Of a stretch of DNA of 64,000 nucleotides, positions 11,431 through 22,484 are shown piece by piece. Origin of the DNA: Dromiciops gliroides (taxonomy: Eukaryota > Chordata > Mammalia > Microbiotheria > Microbiotheriidae); assembly GCF_019393635.1 (NCBI RefSeq), contig NC_057861.1, positions 362,436,453-362,500,452 on the forward strand. Reading direction: 5' to 3'. The first letter of the stretch is position 1. Each line of letters opens with the position of its first letter. Position numbers and translations under genes: made by a program. Under the pieces are notes generated by a model. That model made no database searches, had not been told where the DNA came from, and saw only the letters and a program-made list of their open reading frames with translations.

Positions 11431-11548
11431 GGGAAGCTAGATGGCACAGTGGAAAAGCACCAGCCCTGGATTCAGGAGGACCTGAGTTCAAATCTGACCT
11501 CAGACACTTGACACTTACTAGATGTGTGACCCTGGGCAAATCTCTGCT
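11431..11548 (+). mobile_element. tRNA-like SINE, 3'-truncated
   Basis: Starts 'ggggaagctagatggcacag' and keeps the A- and B-box regions, but stops after 'gaccctgggcaaatctctgc'. It abuts the L1 tail. Confidence 0.8.
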
Positions 11549-11605
11549 TCTTTACTAACCATAGTTTTTCAGTCTCTTCCAATAGGTTTTTAGTTAATTG
11601 ATTTA

Positions 11606-11628
11606 TTATTATTATTATTATTATTATT
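11606..11628. repeat. (TTA)n microsatellite
   Basis: About eight TTA units just before a minus-strand SINE scrap. It may derive from that SINE's tail. Confidence 0.8.
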
Positions 11629-11631
11629 TTT

Positions 11632-11663
11632 GGTGAGGCAATTGGGGTTAAATGACTTGCCCA
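11632..11663 (-). mobile_element. 32-bp SINE 3' fragment
   Basis: 'ggtgaggcaattggggttaa' is the 3' end of the SINE family in minus orientation. It ends abruptly at an LTR-like sequence. Confidence 0.6.
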
Positions 11664-11893
11664 AGAGGAAGGAAGCATGGGGTCTTTTGGGTTCCTGACC
11701 TGAGTTTGGAGAGGACAGATGATGGGGTCTCTTGGAAATAGTTAGATCTATTACCTCTCTCTCTCTCTCCTCACCTACCTCTGATTGCTCTTTAATAAAG
11801 TCTTAAAAGTCTAAACTCTTGCTAAAGTTTCTAATTTGATGGTGACCACTCATTAGATTTTAGACCTCATGGCTAGAATTTTAACCCCTTACA
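11664..11893 (+). mobile_element. partial endogenous retrovirus LTR
   Basis: The 3' two thirds of an LTR: AATAAA at 11794-11799, then a block shared with the minus-strand LTR at 59.8 kb ('agtctaaactcttgctaaag' here), and the terminus 'aaccccttaca'. It is a broken fossil lacking its 5' end. Confidence 0.6.
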
Positions 11894-11984
11894 GATGGTG
11901 ATATTACAATTCATTCATTTATTTGGGGGTATTTTGGGCACTATTGCTTGTCCCCTTTTTCTTATTTTCTCTCTTTCCAGATGA

Positions 11985-12330
11985 ATTTAAAAGTAAATTC
12001 TAGGAAGCCTTCAAAGAATAATTAACTCTAATATTACATAAATCATTTGCAGTAATAGCAAAAGAAGAGATCCTATTATGAGACAAATATAGTCAATACA
12101 TTCACCAGGGAAAGTTAAAACAGAAAACAGAAACAAAACTATAGACCAATACCCCTAATGAATATTGATGCAAACATTTTTAATAAAATATTAGCAATGA
12201 GGTTAAAACAACCTATTACAAGGTTGGATTTCCTTTTTTTTTTTTTTTTACAAGGTTGGATTTCTAATAGCAACTCAGGATTGGTTTAGTATTGGTAAAA
12301 CTATAAACTTAACTACCCATGTTTATGATA
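11985..12330 (+). mobile_element. L1 ORF2 fragment
   Basis: Sense L1 reverse transcriptase coding remnant: 'gaatattgatgcaaacattt' corresponds to the L1 motif MNIDAKI-x-NKILA. It carries stops and is interrupted by a tail-only insertion at 12233-12249. Confidence 0.75.
12233..12249 (-). mobile_element. tail-only retrotransposition product (poly-T) with 15-bp TSD
   Basis: A C plus 16 T are flanked by a perfect repeat acaaggttggatttc (12218-12232 and 12250-12264). The flank repeat occurs once in the expected L1 ORF2 order, so the second copy is a TSD. The insert is essentially an A tail in minus orientation. Confidence 0.75.
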
Positions 12331-12369
12331 AAAATTTCTCCTGATTTCCATGATTATATTATCTTTTGG

Positions 12370-13110
12370 TTCTTCATTTCTTCATTCTTCTCCTATCTAA
12401 ATGCTCTTTCTTGGTCTTAGTTTATTCCTCCTATCATTTAATTGTTGTATGTGAGACCCTCAAATGAGACTCTGACCTCTTTTCTCCACTATCTCCTTTT
12501 ATAAACTCATCTACTTAACATGCTTTGAAGGTCACTTCTGTGAAGATGATTCCAAAATTGATATATCCAGCTCATATGTATTCTTGTTCTATTTCCTAAA
12601 TGCTGGGTAGATGTCCTACCAACAACTCAAAGTCAATATGTCCCAAACTGAGCTCATCATTTTTTCCTCAAAAGCTGAGCTTCCTTTTAACTTCCCCCTT
12701 TCAATCATGGTGCTGCCATACTCCCAGTCACTCAGCCTCAACATTTTTAAGCTATCTTTGATTCTTCCCTCACTTCCTAAATTTAATCAGTTGCCAGTTC
12801 CCATTAGTTCTACCTTCTTAGTTCCCTTATATATATAATTCTTCCCTTTAGCTTATTATCATTATCACCTCAGTTCAGGCCTTCAGGACCTTACCTATTA
12901 TAATTCACTTCATCAAAAGTTTATTGAACACCTATTAAGTTCTGGGAATATAAAAAAAAATAGCCACTCTCTTCCTTGAGGAGCATGCAATGTAGCAAGA
13001 AGCAAAAAAGAGGAATGTGCACAAGTCTCCTTAATATTGCCATTCATAAGTTCTGACTCTTTTCTCTGTCACTTCTTTTGTGGTCACATATCACTTTCCC
13101 ATTCAGCCTA
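12370..13110 (+). repeat. L2 LINE ORF2 region
   Basis: Sense L2 ORF2 remnant: 'tagatgtcctaccaacaact', 'tgtcccaaactgagctcatc', 'ctttgattcttccctcactt'. About 12895-13015 resembles an antisense L2 tail, suggesting a second L2 scrap inside it. Confidence 0.7.
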
Positions 13111-14104
13111 AGTTTCTCAAGGCTGTGTCTGCCCTTCCACACCCATTCCCATTCTTTCTCCCTTTTACTCCAGTCCGAGGGCAAGGCCACCCTGCCTACA
13201 GAGAATGCATGTCATGTTATCATAAATAAGTGTATCATAGACTGGGTTATTTAGCAAATATTTCATTAGTAATACAACTGGCTATTAAAAATGAGCTGTT
13301 TCCTGATAGGCTTGAAGTGTTGTTTATTTTTCACCTTTATTTGAGCACCACAGTTCAACACACAGCAGGGCAGAGTGACTTATTCAAAGGCTATTTAGAA
13401 TTGAAGCAATTGTATAATGGGGCAACACACTTACTCTTGGAGTGTTGGCCACATATTAATTAACTCTGGAATGTTTAAAGGGGAAAAAAAACTCTTGCTT
13501 TTCACTTCTGTATGGATTTATTGTGTTTAGTATTCTTTTTCTCTGACTCGCTTGGGATAGGAGAAGGGGACTGGAGTGGTGGGATGAGGGAAATATTAAG
13601 AGAAAAGAGGGACATGGAGCATATGTTTTTCTCTGGTATAAAATAAATGTCTTCTTTCTGTGATCATGTTGATACTTTTTATGCCACTGCAGAATCTTTG
13701 TGCCTGTGGCCAAACACACTGATCTTGCTCTTTGCCATGGACTAGTACATCGAATTGTTGCGTGATTTATGAAGAAAGTCTTGGCCCCTGCTGGCGATCT
13801 GTTCCAAGAGCTAAAATCTCATTTGAGGCCTTTAATTTGGATACATTTTAGTGGCCTCAGCCCACATCTTAGGTACTCATTGAAAACTGTACCATGATTC
13901 ACTATCTCCTCATGAATCTCAAAGGGATTTGTGCTCAGCTGGCTTCCTGTAGTTCTATAGTCACTGTAGTTTATATTCAAGAACCTAGAAATAAATAATG
14001 CATGTAACTAGGTTCCTTTATTGGTTCCAGGTCAGTCTCAAGGATGAAGGTAGATTATCCTGAAACCAGAAGTTGACCAAGGAATCCATTTCCATTATTA
14101 GAGT
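13111..14104. other. no recognised feature
   Basis: Apparently single-copy. Open frames of 77 and 87 codons occur on opposite strands without protein-like character. Confidence 0.3.
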
Positions 14105-14905
14105 TAATATGGAACAGTGCAAAGATCATTGGATTTGGAGTAATGATGGATGTATCTGTATTCTTCCTCTAGTACTTATTAGCAATGTGATGATTAGCAA
14201 TGTCAATTAAACTCTTATACCTCCAGTATTCCTCTCATAGGGCTATAAAAATCAAATGAGAAATAATGGAGGTGAAATTCTTGGTAAACCTTTGTGAGAA
14301 AATAACAGGGTTTTGGGATTCTCAGAGACCCCCTCACTCGAGGGCCTAACTGCCTGACCTTTTAAGACTGGCCCAGAGTCAGCCAAGTGGGACCTGGGAT
14401 TCTGAATGGGGATTAAAACCACACCCACCTGAAAACCTTGTTCCTGTTTAGGATGTGTTTTCTGGGCTCTGACATCAGCAGGACTGTGCCAAACTTACCC
14501 ATAAATCCAGTGAACCAATAGATTTGAATGATGCTAGCCAATTAGCTTTAAGCAGTGTGTAAGTGCCATCTCTCCAGCTTCCCTCAGAGAATTTATGCTC
14601 CTTGATGGTTCTCTTGGCCTGGGAATGAGGAAGGGGAGCCACGAGCCTCAGTTCTCTCTCTCCCCTAGATCCTAGCTAGGCTTTCCTAACTTTCAGAGCC
14701 ATGTGCGCTCTCTTTACTAATATTTACTATGCTTTAATAAAAGCTTAATACCCCCAAACTGGTGCAGTAGCTTCTAATTTCTAAGTTACATATATATGGT
14801 AAACCCCAGCTACTTTCTCTGATGAACTTGGGACAATTATAGGGCAGCCACATATAGTTTTCTCGTCACACCTGAAAGCATTATAAAAATGTTAGTAATT
14901 GGATA
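14105..14905 (+). repeat. MIR-type CORE-SINE split by an LTR
   Basis: 14105-14292 is the SINE up to 'ttggtaaacctt'; 14871-14905 continues with 'cctgaaagcattataaaaat', the normal MIR 3' end. The LTR at 14293-14870 sits between. Confidence 0.75.
14293..14870 (+). mobile_element. solo LTR of an endogenous retrovirus
   Basis: About 578 bp starting TGTGAG and ending CTCGTCACA (inverted TGTGA/TCACA termini), with AATAAA at 14736-14741. The flanks cctt (14289-14292) and cctg (14871-14874) are a near-perfect 4-bp duplication, which suggests an ERV1-like element. No internal region adjoins. Fossil, moderately old. Confidence 0.8.
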
Positions 14906-15109
14906 TATGTGTATATATATACATATTCATATATTTATGAATATGTATTTTGTGTGTGTGTGTGTTTGTATAAGCATGTGTGAAAAGGCCCATAATAGAG
15001 GTTGCTCCTCACAGTCATGGTGAGAGAATGACCCAAAACCATTATTATTTTTAGTTCAAGTCATTTAAATTCTTCAGGACTTCTCTTACATTTGTCCCTT
15101 TTTTCCCAC

Positions 15110-15690
15110 TGTCATTATGGTCAATCACCTCTCTTTGGATTCTTTCAAGGATCTCCTAAATGGTCATGCACCCTCCAAAGTCTTCACCCCTAGTCACAGT
15201 CATCCCTGTTGCTCACCACTGCCATACTGATTTCTGAAAAGCATGACTTTGAGGTTTTTTTTTAATTAAAGGATTTAGTTCTAGAAGAGAACATCCACTC
15301 CCTTCATTTTATAGAATGAAGTCACTCCAGGCTGTATTTTGTACTTACTCCATCATCCTGAAGCTTCACTCCAAACCTGGAATTCATGTATTAAAAGTAT
15401 CTTCAGCCCTTGCAGCTTTCCCTCTGATTGGATGGTTCCTCTGGGAACCCCCCCCCCCCCAATTCTGGGAGGCGCTCTGATTAGCTCTGTCTCATTCCTC
15501 TCCAGGCTGTACTCAGGACTTCCCCTAACAAATGTCCCCTACTCCACCCCTTCCCACTTCAGCTTCCTTTTATGTTTTGTTTTCCTCCATTACAATGTAA
15601 ACTCCTTAAGGTTAGGGACTTTCTTCCTTTCCATTTGTATTTGAATTCCCAGAATTAAATAGACTGCTAGGCACATAGTAAATGGTCAAT
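15110..15690 (+). repeat. L2 LINE 3' portion
   Basis: Sense L2 remnant ending in 'cattacaatgtaaactcctt' and 'ggcacatagtaaatggtcaa'. A run of 13 C lies at 15448-15460. Confidence 0.65.
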
Positions 15691-15724
15691 AAATACTAGT
15701 TGACCAATTGGCTGACTATAAAAG

Positions 15725-15845
15725 AGGGAAATGAGGCTTTGAGAAGCTGTATAACTTGCTTGAAGTCACACAGGTAGTAAAAAGTAAAACTAGAATTTGA
15801 GGTCCTTCAGTGCAATAGCTCAACTTTTAATCTTTTGCACCGAGT
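15725..15845 (-). repeat. MIR fragment
   Basis: Antisense MIR: 'aatgaggctttgagaag' and 'gaagtcacacaggtagtaa'. Confidence 0.6.
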
Positions 15846-16616
15846 TTATGTCTGGGGTTAGAGCTATTCTTGTATGTGTCTTATTTCTTGTACTAGTTTG
15901 TGAGCTTCTTCAGAACAGAAATTAACTCTTACATTTAAGGACTTGTTGAGTGAACAAAAAAAATGAATGTTCATGATCTCTAATTGGGACAAAAATAGCA
16001 ATTCTAGACTCTGGGGACCCATGGGAGTCACTATGACATCAACACTTAAAAACAAATGCAGTTGAGAAACTTAAGCAGGAGAGACTTCAGACATTAGCAT
16101 TCAAGGACCAAAGGAGAAGAAATCCTGGGATACCTCCAGTGGGGGAGACAGATACTCTAAGCATCTGGAGCTGGCAAGCTTCACCATAGGAGAAAAGCAA
16201 GGGTGAGGAAGGGAAGTGTATGGAGAGGGGAAAAAAAGCATGGCATCATCTGGTAGCTTCCTCTTTTTTTAAGCCATTATTTTTGTTAATTGGGTACTAA
16301 GTTCAGTTGTTTCTACCTACTGGAGCACAAGAACTGTTAATGGCCTCTAAATTTTGGCACCCTATGGTAAAATCTCAGTTGCCTTGCTCTAGGTAAGGCT
16401 GGGGCCCACAATATGAATTTTGCTCAATAAATCCCATTTATGTGGATCACTGAATGCCTTTAAACACAGAAGGCAAAGCTTGTGGTTTTCTGTATTCATT
16501 TCTGTATTTTCTTTTCTGTTTACAAATGATTGACTCACTGCTCTGGGATTCGGAGAGATGAACGATCTAAGAAAGCAGTGAATCAGCCCAGAGCCATGTC
16601 CTGTTTGAAAACAGGA
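15846..16616. other. no recognised feature
   Basis: No gene or repeat is recognised. Confidence 0.3.
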
Positions 16617-16630
16617 GAACATGCATATTC

Positions 16631-16782
16631 TTTTTTTTTTTTTTTTTGTGGGGCAATGAGGGTTAAGTGACTTGCCCAGGGTCACACAGCTAGTAAGTGT
16701 CAAGTGTCTGAAGCCAGATTTGAACTCAGGTACTCTTGAATCCAGGGCTGGTGCTCTATCCTCTACCACCTAGCTGCCCCCT
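16631..16782 (-). mobile_element. tRNA-like SINE with 14-bp TSD
   Basis: TSD gaacatgcatattc at 16617-16630 and 16783-16796, perfect. Full-length copy. Confidence 0.93.
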
Positions 16783-16796
16783 GAACATGCATATTC

Positions 16797-17213
16797 AAAG
16801 ATGCCAGGTTCTCAGAGATTTTAAAAAGGGCAGAGCAACTGATGGTGCTGAATTGGTAAACTTGTATGCAAAAAACTTAATATTAACCTCTTCTTATTAA
16901 TGGAGAAGACATTTTGGGGATTTCCACCTGGAGTGTTGTTACTTATTATTGTAAAAGTGGGGTAATTTACTTCTTCAATCCCATCCCCACTTGAAGTGTC
17001 TGATAAAATGTCAGATTAATCAATTTCAGTCATGGGCTATGAACTAAGGATTAAAAAATTTTGAAATCCATTTGATGAAATGAAATGATATTAGACATGA
17101 TGTTATGTGGAAAAGGTTTGAATTCCAGAAATTGGAGCAAATGTGGCTTTCTAGCATCTTGCTGAGAAAGAACCAGAGGGTCTTGAGGGTGGGGCAGGGA
17201 AGGCCTCAGCTTT
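16797..17213. other. no recognised feature
   Basis: No gene or repeat is recognised. Confidence 0.3.
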
Positions 17214-17221
17214 ATCTAGGT

Positions 17222-17392
17222 CAGGGCTTTTAAATTTTTTCTACTTTTGACCTCTTTTCACTTAAGAAAATTTTCACAACCCTGGGTATATAGGTATATA
17301 AAATACATATAAAAATTAAACATTTACTGCCAATTTTTTCACAACCCCCAAATTGTTATATGGGATCACAACCCACAGTTTAAGAAGCTTTG
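17222..17392. mobile_element. hAT-type MITE (171 bp) with perfect 8-bp TSD
   Basis: The flanks are atctaggt at 17214-17221 and 17393-17400. The ends are imperfect inverted repeats: CAGGGCTTTTAAA on the left and, on the opposite strand, CAAAGCTTCTTAAAC on the right. An 8-bp TSD with CA-starting inverted ends is diagnostic of the hAT superfamily. The element is far too short to code for a transposase. Confidence 0.78.
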
Positions 17393-17400
17393 ATCTAGGT

Positions 17401-17893
17401 ATCTGCCATCCCTAACCTCTCTTGGATGGGAAGAGTGCCTTTTATATATCATATGTTCTGGAAGTTGCTGGACCTCTCATCTTTTCATATGTGGTCCCTT
17501 GATAGCCACAGACAGATGGAAGTAACCATGTTTGTGAATTACTCCTTTACCAGGTGTTTACTCTAAGCATGAGCTCACTTTCTCTTGGACTCTATTGGGG
17601 TTATCATAGACATTTAGGGGGATGTTCTGTATCAACTGTTTTTTATGGCATCACTTTAGTAAATACTCTTTCTAAAAACTAATTAAAGCTAGCTGACTAA
17701 ACTGACTTTCAGCTGATAATCTTAGGGGGAAGCACACTGCTAGGGGTTCAATCTGGTGACACTGAAGAATTACCTCTAGGTACCTCTAGGATCCTGAAAG
17801 GAATATGTAGCCACACTCTGGGGATATGATTTATTAGTGGTAGTGGGAGTTGGAATACAGATCCTTAGAGCTTGCATGGGCTATATCCCTTTT
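17401..17893. other. no recognised feature
   Basis: No gene or repeat is recognised. Confidence 0.3.
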
Positions 17894-17899
17894 AGGTTC

Positions 17900-18052
17900 T
17901 TTTTTTTTTTTTTTTTGGCGGGACTATGAGGGTTAAGTGACTTGCCCAGGCTCACATAGCTAGTAGGTGTCAAATGTCTGAGGCTAGATTTGAACTCAGG
18001 TCCTCCTGCATCCAGGGCTGGTGCCTTATCCACTGTACCACCTAGCCACCTC
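17900..18052 (-). mobile_element. tRNA-like SINE, diverged
   Basis: Minus copy with poly-T then 'gactatgagggttaagtgac'. A short cttttag repeat on both sides may be the TSD. Confidence 0.8.
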
Positions 18053-18189
18053 CTCTTTTAGCTTAACTAAAAGCCAGGATCTGGTAGAAAAAAGTTCCAG
18101 TTAAGGGGAAGGGCTGATAGCCCAGGTGCTTTAACAGAAGAATGCTTGTTGACAAGTACAAGTATCATCTCCCTTTTGCCTTCTCTTTT

Positions 18190-18486
18190 TTACTGTAATA
18201 TTTGGTTTCCAAGTAGATTAGAAAGAATGTCATATACAAAATAAGTAATTAATGTTGCCACATTATCCTCAGTTGAACCAAGGTCCATAGGACTCAGCAC
18301 TATTGAAGCAGAAGAGTTATTTAAATTTGGGTTAAAGGAATTCCTTCCATTTGAGTCTGCAACCAATCTTTTATTTTTCAAATAATGTGGCTTTTTGGTT
18401 TTATGCTTATACACAGAAATAATTGCTTGTGCTCTATTATATGAACTGGCCTCATTTTGTGTTTTTGCCCCTGTTGCTCTGAGCAT
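18190..18486 (-). other. unexplained 98-codon open frame
   Basis: An ATG-to-stop frame in sequence not assigned to a repeat. The C-terminal part (DNVATLITYFVYDILSNLL) is hydrophobic and looks protein-like, but I recognise no family. No convincing splice sites border it. A frame this long is expected a few times by chance in 64 kb, so it is not called a gene. Confidence 0.15.
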
Positions 18487-18604
18487 TTCCCCAGCTGGGA
18501 CTTATGGGTGAATGTTAAGGGTCAATGGTATTCTTCCTGCTCACACACCAAACAAAACTAAAACTAAGACAAAAACTCTTTTGTTTGACATGAGAAGTGT
18601 GGTA

Positions 18605-18785
18605 CTGAGAAAAAAGGTATTGCACTGGGTGTCAGTGGACCTAGCACTGCAACTTACTACTTTGGGTATATGAACTTTTGTTAAATCTATTAACCTCTCT
18701 GGACTCTGTATTTTCTCTGTAAAATAAGAGGATGAAATTCAATAATCTCTTAGGTCTCTTCTGATCCTTCTGATAAATCTATACA
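18605..18785 (+). repeat. MIR-type SINE, diverged
   Basis: Sense MIR order: 'gtgtcagtggacctagcact', 'attaacctctctggactctg', 'taggtctcttctgatcc'. Confidence 0.6.
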
Positions 18786-18819
18786 AATATGCATTTTGAA
18801 CTTGGTCACAATCTGTTGC

Positions 18820-19180
18820 CAGTCTACTTTTTAGTCATATTATCTGCTGCTCCCCATCCCATATTCTGTGACATTCTGTCTCTAGCTTCCATGTATTCCT
18901 CACCCACTTGTTAGAATACCTAGTTTATGTCAAGGCTCTACTCAAGAACCCCTCCTTACACAAGGTCCTTTTGGACACCTATGGCAAATAGGATTCTCCC
19001 TTCACCATATTCGGTTGCATTTACTTCGTGTATTTTTTTTTTGTATTTTCTTCTCTGTGTAGACATTGTCTCCCCCTGATAAAATGTTAGCTTCTTGAGT
19101 TGAGAGATTCTTTTGACTTTATATCTCTACCACTAGTGCGTAAACATTTAGTTTTCATTTGAAAAAAGCTAGTCGAATAA
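18820..19180 (+). repeat. L2 LINE 3' portion
   Basis: Sense L2 remnant: 'tgtcaaggctctactcaaga', 'gtagacattgtctccccctg', 'taaaatgttagcttcttgag'. Confidence 0.6.
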
Positions 19181-19372
19181 ATTAGTAGTTGGTAATGGTA
19201 ATCATCTTTGATCTAAAATTCCTTCCCAGAGGAAAGAAATGTGGTCATAGTGTTCTCAAGGTAGCACATCTAACATTTATTAATTTTTTTCTAGGTGGAA
19301 CTTAGAGATGTTATTAGATTTAGACTCAGAGTTGGCAAGGGCCCCAAAGGTTATCTAATCCAACTCATTCTT

Positions 19373-19494
19373 TTTTTTTTTTGCAGGGCAATGAGGGTTA
19401 AGTGACTTGCCCAAGGTCACACAGCTAGTAAGTGTCAGGTCCTCCTGAATCTAGGGCTGGTGCTTTATCCACTGCGCCACCTAGCTGCCCCCTT
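19373..19494 (-). mobile_element. tRNA-like SINE with internal deletion
   Basis: TSD atccaactcattctt at 19358-19372 and 19495-19509 (15 bp, perfect). About 25 bp around the B-box are missing ('agtgtcaggtcctcctg'), so it would be a poor Pol III template. Confidence 0.92.
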
Positions 19495-19509
19495 ATCCAA
19501 CTCATTCTT

Positions 19510-19640
19510 GAAGTATACATTCTCTTTACTAGAATGATCTGAATGTCCTTATGCAATCCAAACTTCATGAGGACAGGGACTTTATTTAGCATAATGCATG
19601 ACACATACTAGGTATTTAATAAATGTTTATTGATTATCAG
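19510..19640 (+). repeat. L2 3' tail
   Basis: 'catgaggacagggactttat' followed by 'tatttaataaatgtttattg' is the sense L2 end. Confidence 0.55.
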
Positions 19641-19734
19641 TTGAGTCACACCTGCAGAAATTAGGTATCCCATAAATCAGACTGATGTAGGTTTCATCTC
19701 TGGACTCAACAACTATTGAAATCTATTATCCTAT

Positions 19735-19900
19735 GGATGGCATGGAAGTTGTGCTAAGTACTTTTGATCTCATTCAATTTTAACAACAACCTTGTGAGTT
19801 AGATATTATTATATCCATTTTCCATATGAGGAAACTGAGGCACATAGTTGATGAATATTTGAGTCAGGGTTCATACCCATGACTTCTTGACCCTAAGACC
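19735..19900 (-). repeat. MIR fragment
   Basis: Antisense MIR: 'caaccttgtgagttagatat' and 'tatgaggaaactgaggcac'. Confidence 0.7.
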
Positions 19901-20179
19901 AACAGTACATCTGGGGGAAACCTTTTAGGCTATATTTTAATGGGGATTCCTTTTGTTATGTGTTGTACCAGATGGCTACTGAGGTCTTTTTCAACTTCAA
20001 CTTCTTAATTCTTAGATATTTGAAACTACTGATATGATTGAAGTCGTTTTTGGCAAATCATATGGAAAGCAGCCCTAGATAGTTTCACTTGTGGATAATA
20101 CAATGACAATTGTCCATATATTTGAAGACATTTGTGACAAATTAATTGAGAATTTAAAATCTTCCTATTTTGCATAGCA

Positions 20180-20425
20180 GGCAGCTAGGTGGCATAGTGG
20201 ATAGAATGACAGGCTTGGAGTTCAGAAGACTCATCTTTCTGAGTTCAAATCTGATCTAGCTGTGTGACTCTGGGCAAGCCACTTAACCCTGTGTGCCATA
20301 GTTCCTCATCTGTAAATGAGCTGGAGAAGGAAATGGCAAACCACTTCAGTATCTTTGCCAAGAAAAAAAATGGGATCATGAGGAGTCAGACATGTCTGAA
20401 AATAACTAAACAACAACAACAATTT
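20180..20425 (+). mobile_element. tRNA-head SINE with RTE-like (CAA)n tail
   Basis: The head 'gcagctaggtggcatagtgg' is followed by a tail block 'gaaatggcaaaccacttcag', a 'gaggagtcagacatg' block and CAA repeats. That tail resembles BovB/RTE 3' ends, implying RTE-mediated mobilisation. Confidence 0.85.
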
Positions 20426-20487
20426 TGCCTATCAAGTGGATTAAACAATATATAGAGTAAAAGATCTTGTTCTATTACATGTCGTTA

Positions 20488-20718
20488 TATAGCATAGTGA
20501 ATTGGGGGCACTGGATTGGATTCAGAAAGACCTGAGTTTGAATTGTGCTTCAGAGATTTACGCATTGTGTGACCTAAAAAACTCACCCTTTATCATCTAC
20601 AAATGGGGGAGAATAATACACATACCTCACAGGGTTGTTTGAAATCAAGTGAGATAACGTATCTAAAGCACACTGCCAACTTTAAAGCACCATGTACATG
20701 ATAGTTATTATTTTTCTC
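20488..20718 (+). repeat. MIR/THER1-type CORE-SINE
   Basis: Sense MIR from 'ttcagaaagacctgagtttg' through 'cacagggttgtttgaaatca' to 'agcaccatgtacatgatag'. Confidence 0.75.
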
Positions 20719-21470
20719 AGTTTTTGCTCAAAAATCTTCTAATACTATGATTTTGGACAAGTCATTTCATGTCTATGGGTCTCATTTTTGTGATGAAATT
20801 AAAGATCCAGATATAAAAAGCCCATGCTTTGCTCAATGGCAAATTCTACTCAATGTCAAAAAAGATTTAGAAGGTTCCTAACATGCTGTACAGACCTTCT
20901 GTTGAGAATTTGGAGGAGAATATGGACAAGACTCTCAGAGAATCAGAACGTGTTGCTAGGTTGTGATTTGTTTCATTGGAGTCCCCATATTTATGGAATA
21001 ATAGATACATTGAAGTCTTGAAGATTTTGAGAAAACTCACATTGGTTCTTTTGGCTGCTATATCATGCAGTCGATTTATTCATATTGAGATTTCAGTACA
21101 CTAAGAGTCTGAGATTTTTTTTCACACGAATTATATTTTAAACACAGATCCTGCTTCTTGTACTTTGTTTTCTTCTTGGTATGAATTTTGAGTTCACTGG
21201 TTTGGGGAATTCCTAGGGTAGAAACCCTTTCCACTGAGAATGATCAAAACCTCTGTTGTTGCTCATCTTACAAATTGCCTAGGGTACCAAAAGCTCCAAT
21301 GACTTGTTATGGTCATGTATTTTGTATGAGCCAGAGGTAGCATTTGAACTTAGGTCTTCATGATTTCAAGACTAGTTCTCTACCTTTTATGCCATGCTTC
21401 CTTTCACTTTGTACTTAGGCAGTTTATTTTTATGGAAAATACACATTCTATCAGATCTGTTGAGGATATT
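20719..21470. other. mostly unassigned sequence
   Basis: A MIR-like scrap in + orientation near 20740-20800 and an antisense MIR scrap near 21325-21410. Nothing else recognised. Confidence 0.35.
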
Positions 21471-21483
21471 TTATCCTATTTCT

Positions 21484-21619
21484 GTTTTTGGGGTTTTTTT
21501 GTTTTTTTGCAGGCAATGAGGGTTAAGTGACCTTGCCTACGGTCCCGAGGCTGGATTTCAACTCAGGTTCCTCCTGAATCCAGGGGCCAGTGCTCTATCC
21601 ACAGCACCACCTGGCTGCC
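21484..21619 (-). mobile_element. tRNA-like SINE, internally deleted
   Basis: Minus copy lacking part of the middle. A tcctatttctg / tcctattgctg repeat flanks it (one mismatch). It faces a + copy about 100 bp downstream. Confidence 0.8.
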
Positions 21620-21716
21620 CCTCCTATTGCTGTTAATACAAATATCAGTGTCACAGCAGACAGTGGTCAATATAAACAAAAATATCAATAAAATGATGCA
21701 TTCAAAAAATTATATA

Positions 21717-21852
21717 GGGGGCAGATAGGTGGCACAGTGAATAAAGTGCCAGTCCTGGATTCAGGAGGACCTGAGTTCAAATCCGGTCTCAGACACTTGG
21801 CACTTACTAGCTGTGTGACCCTGGGCAAGTCACTTAACCCCCATTGCCCCTC
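21717..21852 (+). mobile_element. tRNA-like SINE
   Basis: TSD caaaaaattat at 21703-21713 and 21853-21863. The tail type is 'acccccattgcccctcc' rather than the 'aattgcctcac' type. Confidence 0.88.
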
Positions 21853-22291
21853 CAAAAAATTATGAACTAAATCCTAGGGATTTTCTTAAATTCAGAAGTA
21901 GGGAGATGCTTTGTCACACATAAAAAAATATGGGGCTTGCCTTCTACTCTCCTGAACTCCCTCATACCCTGTGGTCTTTGTCTTTGCTCATCCTCTTTTC
22001 TTTTCCTCCAACTTCAGCTGATGAGGTAGCTGTTCTTTTTCAAAATGAATACCTCATATTGTTTCTTTCATTCTATTCCCTTCAAATTCCTTTGGAGCTT
22101 GTCCCTTTTATAATTATTATACTTTCTCATCTTTAGCTTTTCCTGTCAACTGGCACCTTTCCTATTGCCTACAAATAGCCTTAGGTCTTCCCCATCATTA
22201 AAAAAGCATAATTTTATCCTGCCATACCTTCAAAGTATGATTCAATCTCTCCTTTCTTTCACTGTCAAAAACCTTGCTTTTACTCCTTTGT

Positions 22292-22484
22292 TGTTGTTGT
22301 TCCGTTGTTTTCAGTCATGTCTGATTCTTCATGACCCCATTTGGGGGTTTCTTTGGCAATGATGCTGAAATGGTTTGCCATTTCTTTCTCTAGTTCATTT
22401 TAAAGATGAGGAAACTGAGATAAAACATGGTTAAATGATTTGTCCAGACTTCAGCCCCAGTGCTTTTTTCCACTGTGCCACCTC
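22292..22484 (-). mobile_element. SINE with RTE-like (CAA)n tail
   Basis: Minus copy: TTG repeats, 'catgtctgattcttcatgac', 'tggtttgccatttctttctc', then a degraded head. Confidence 0.8.
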
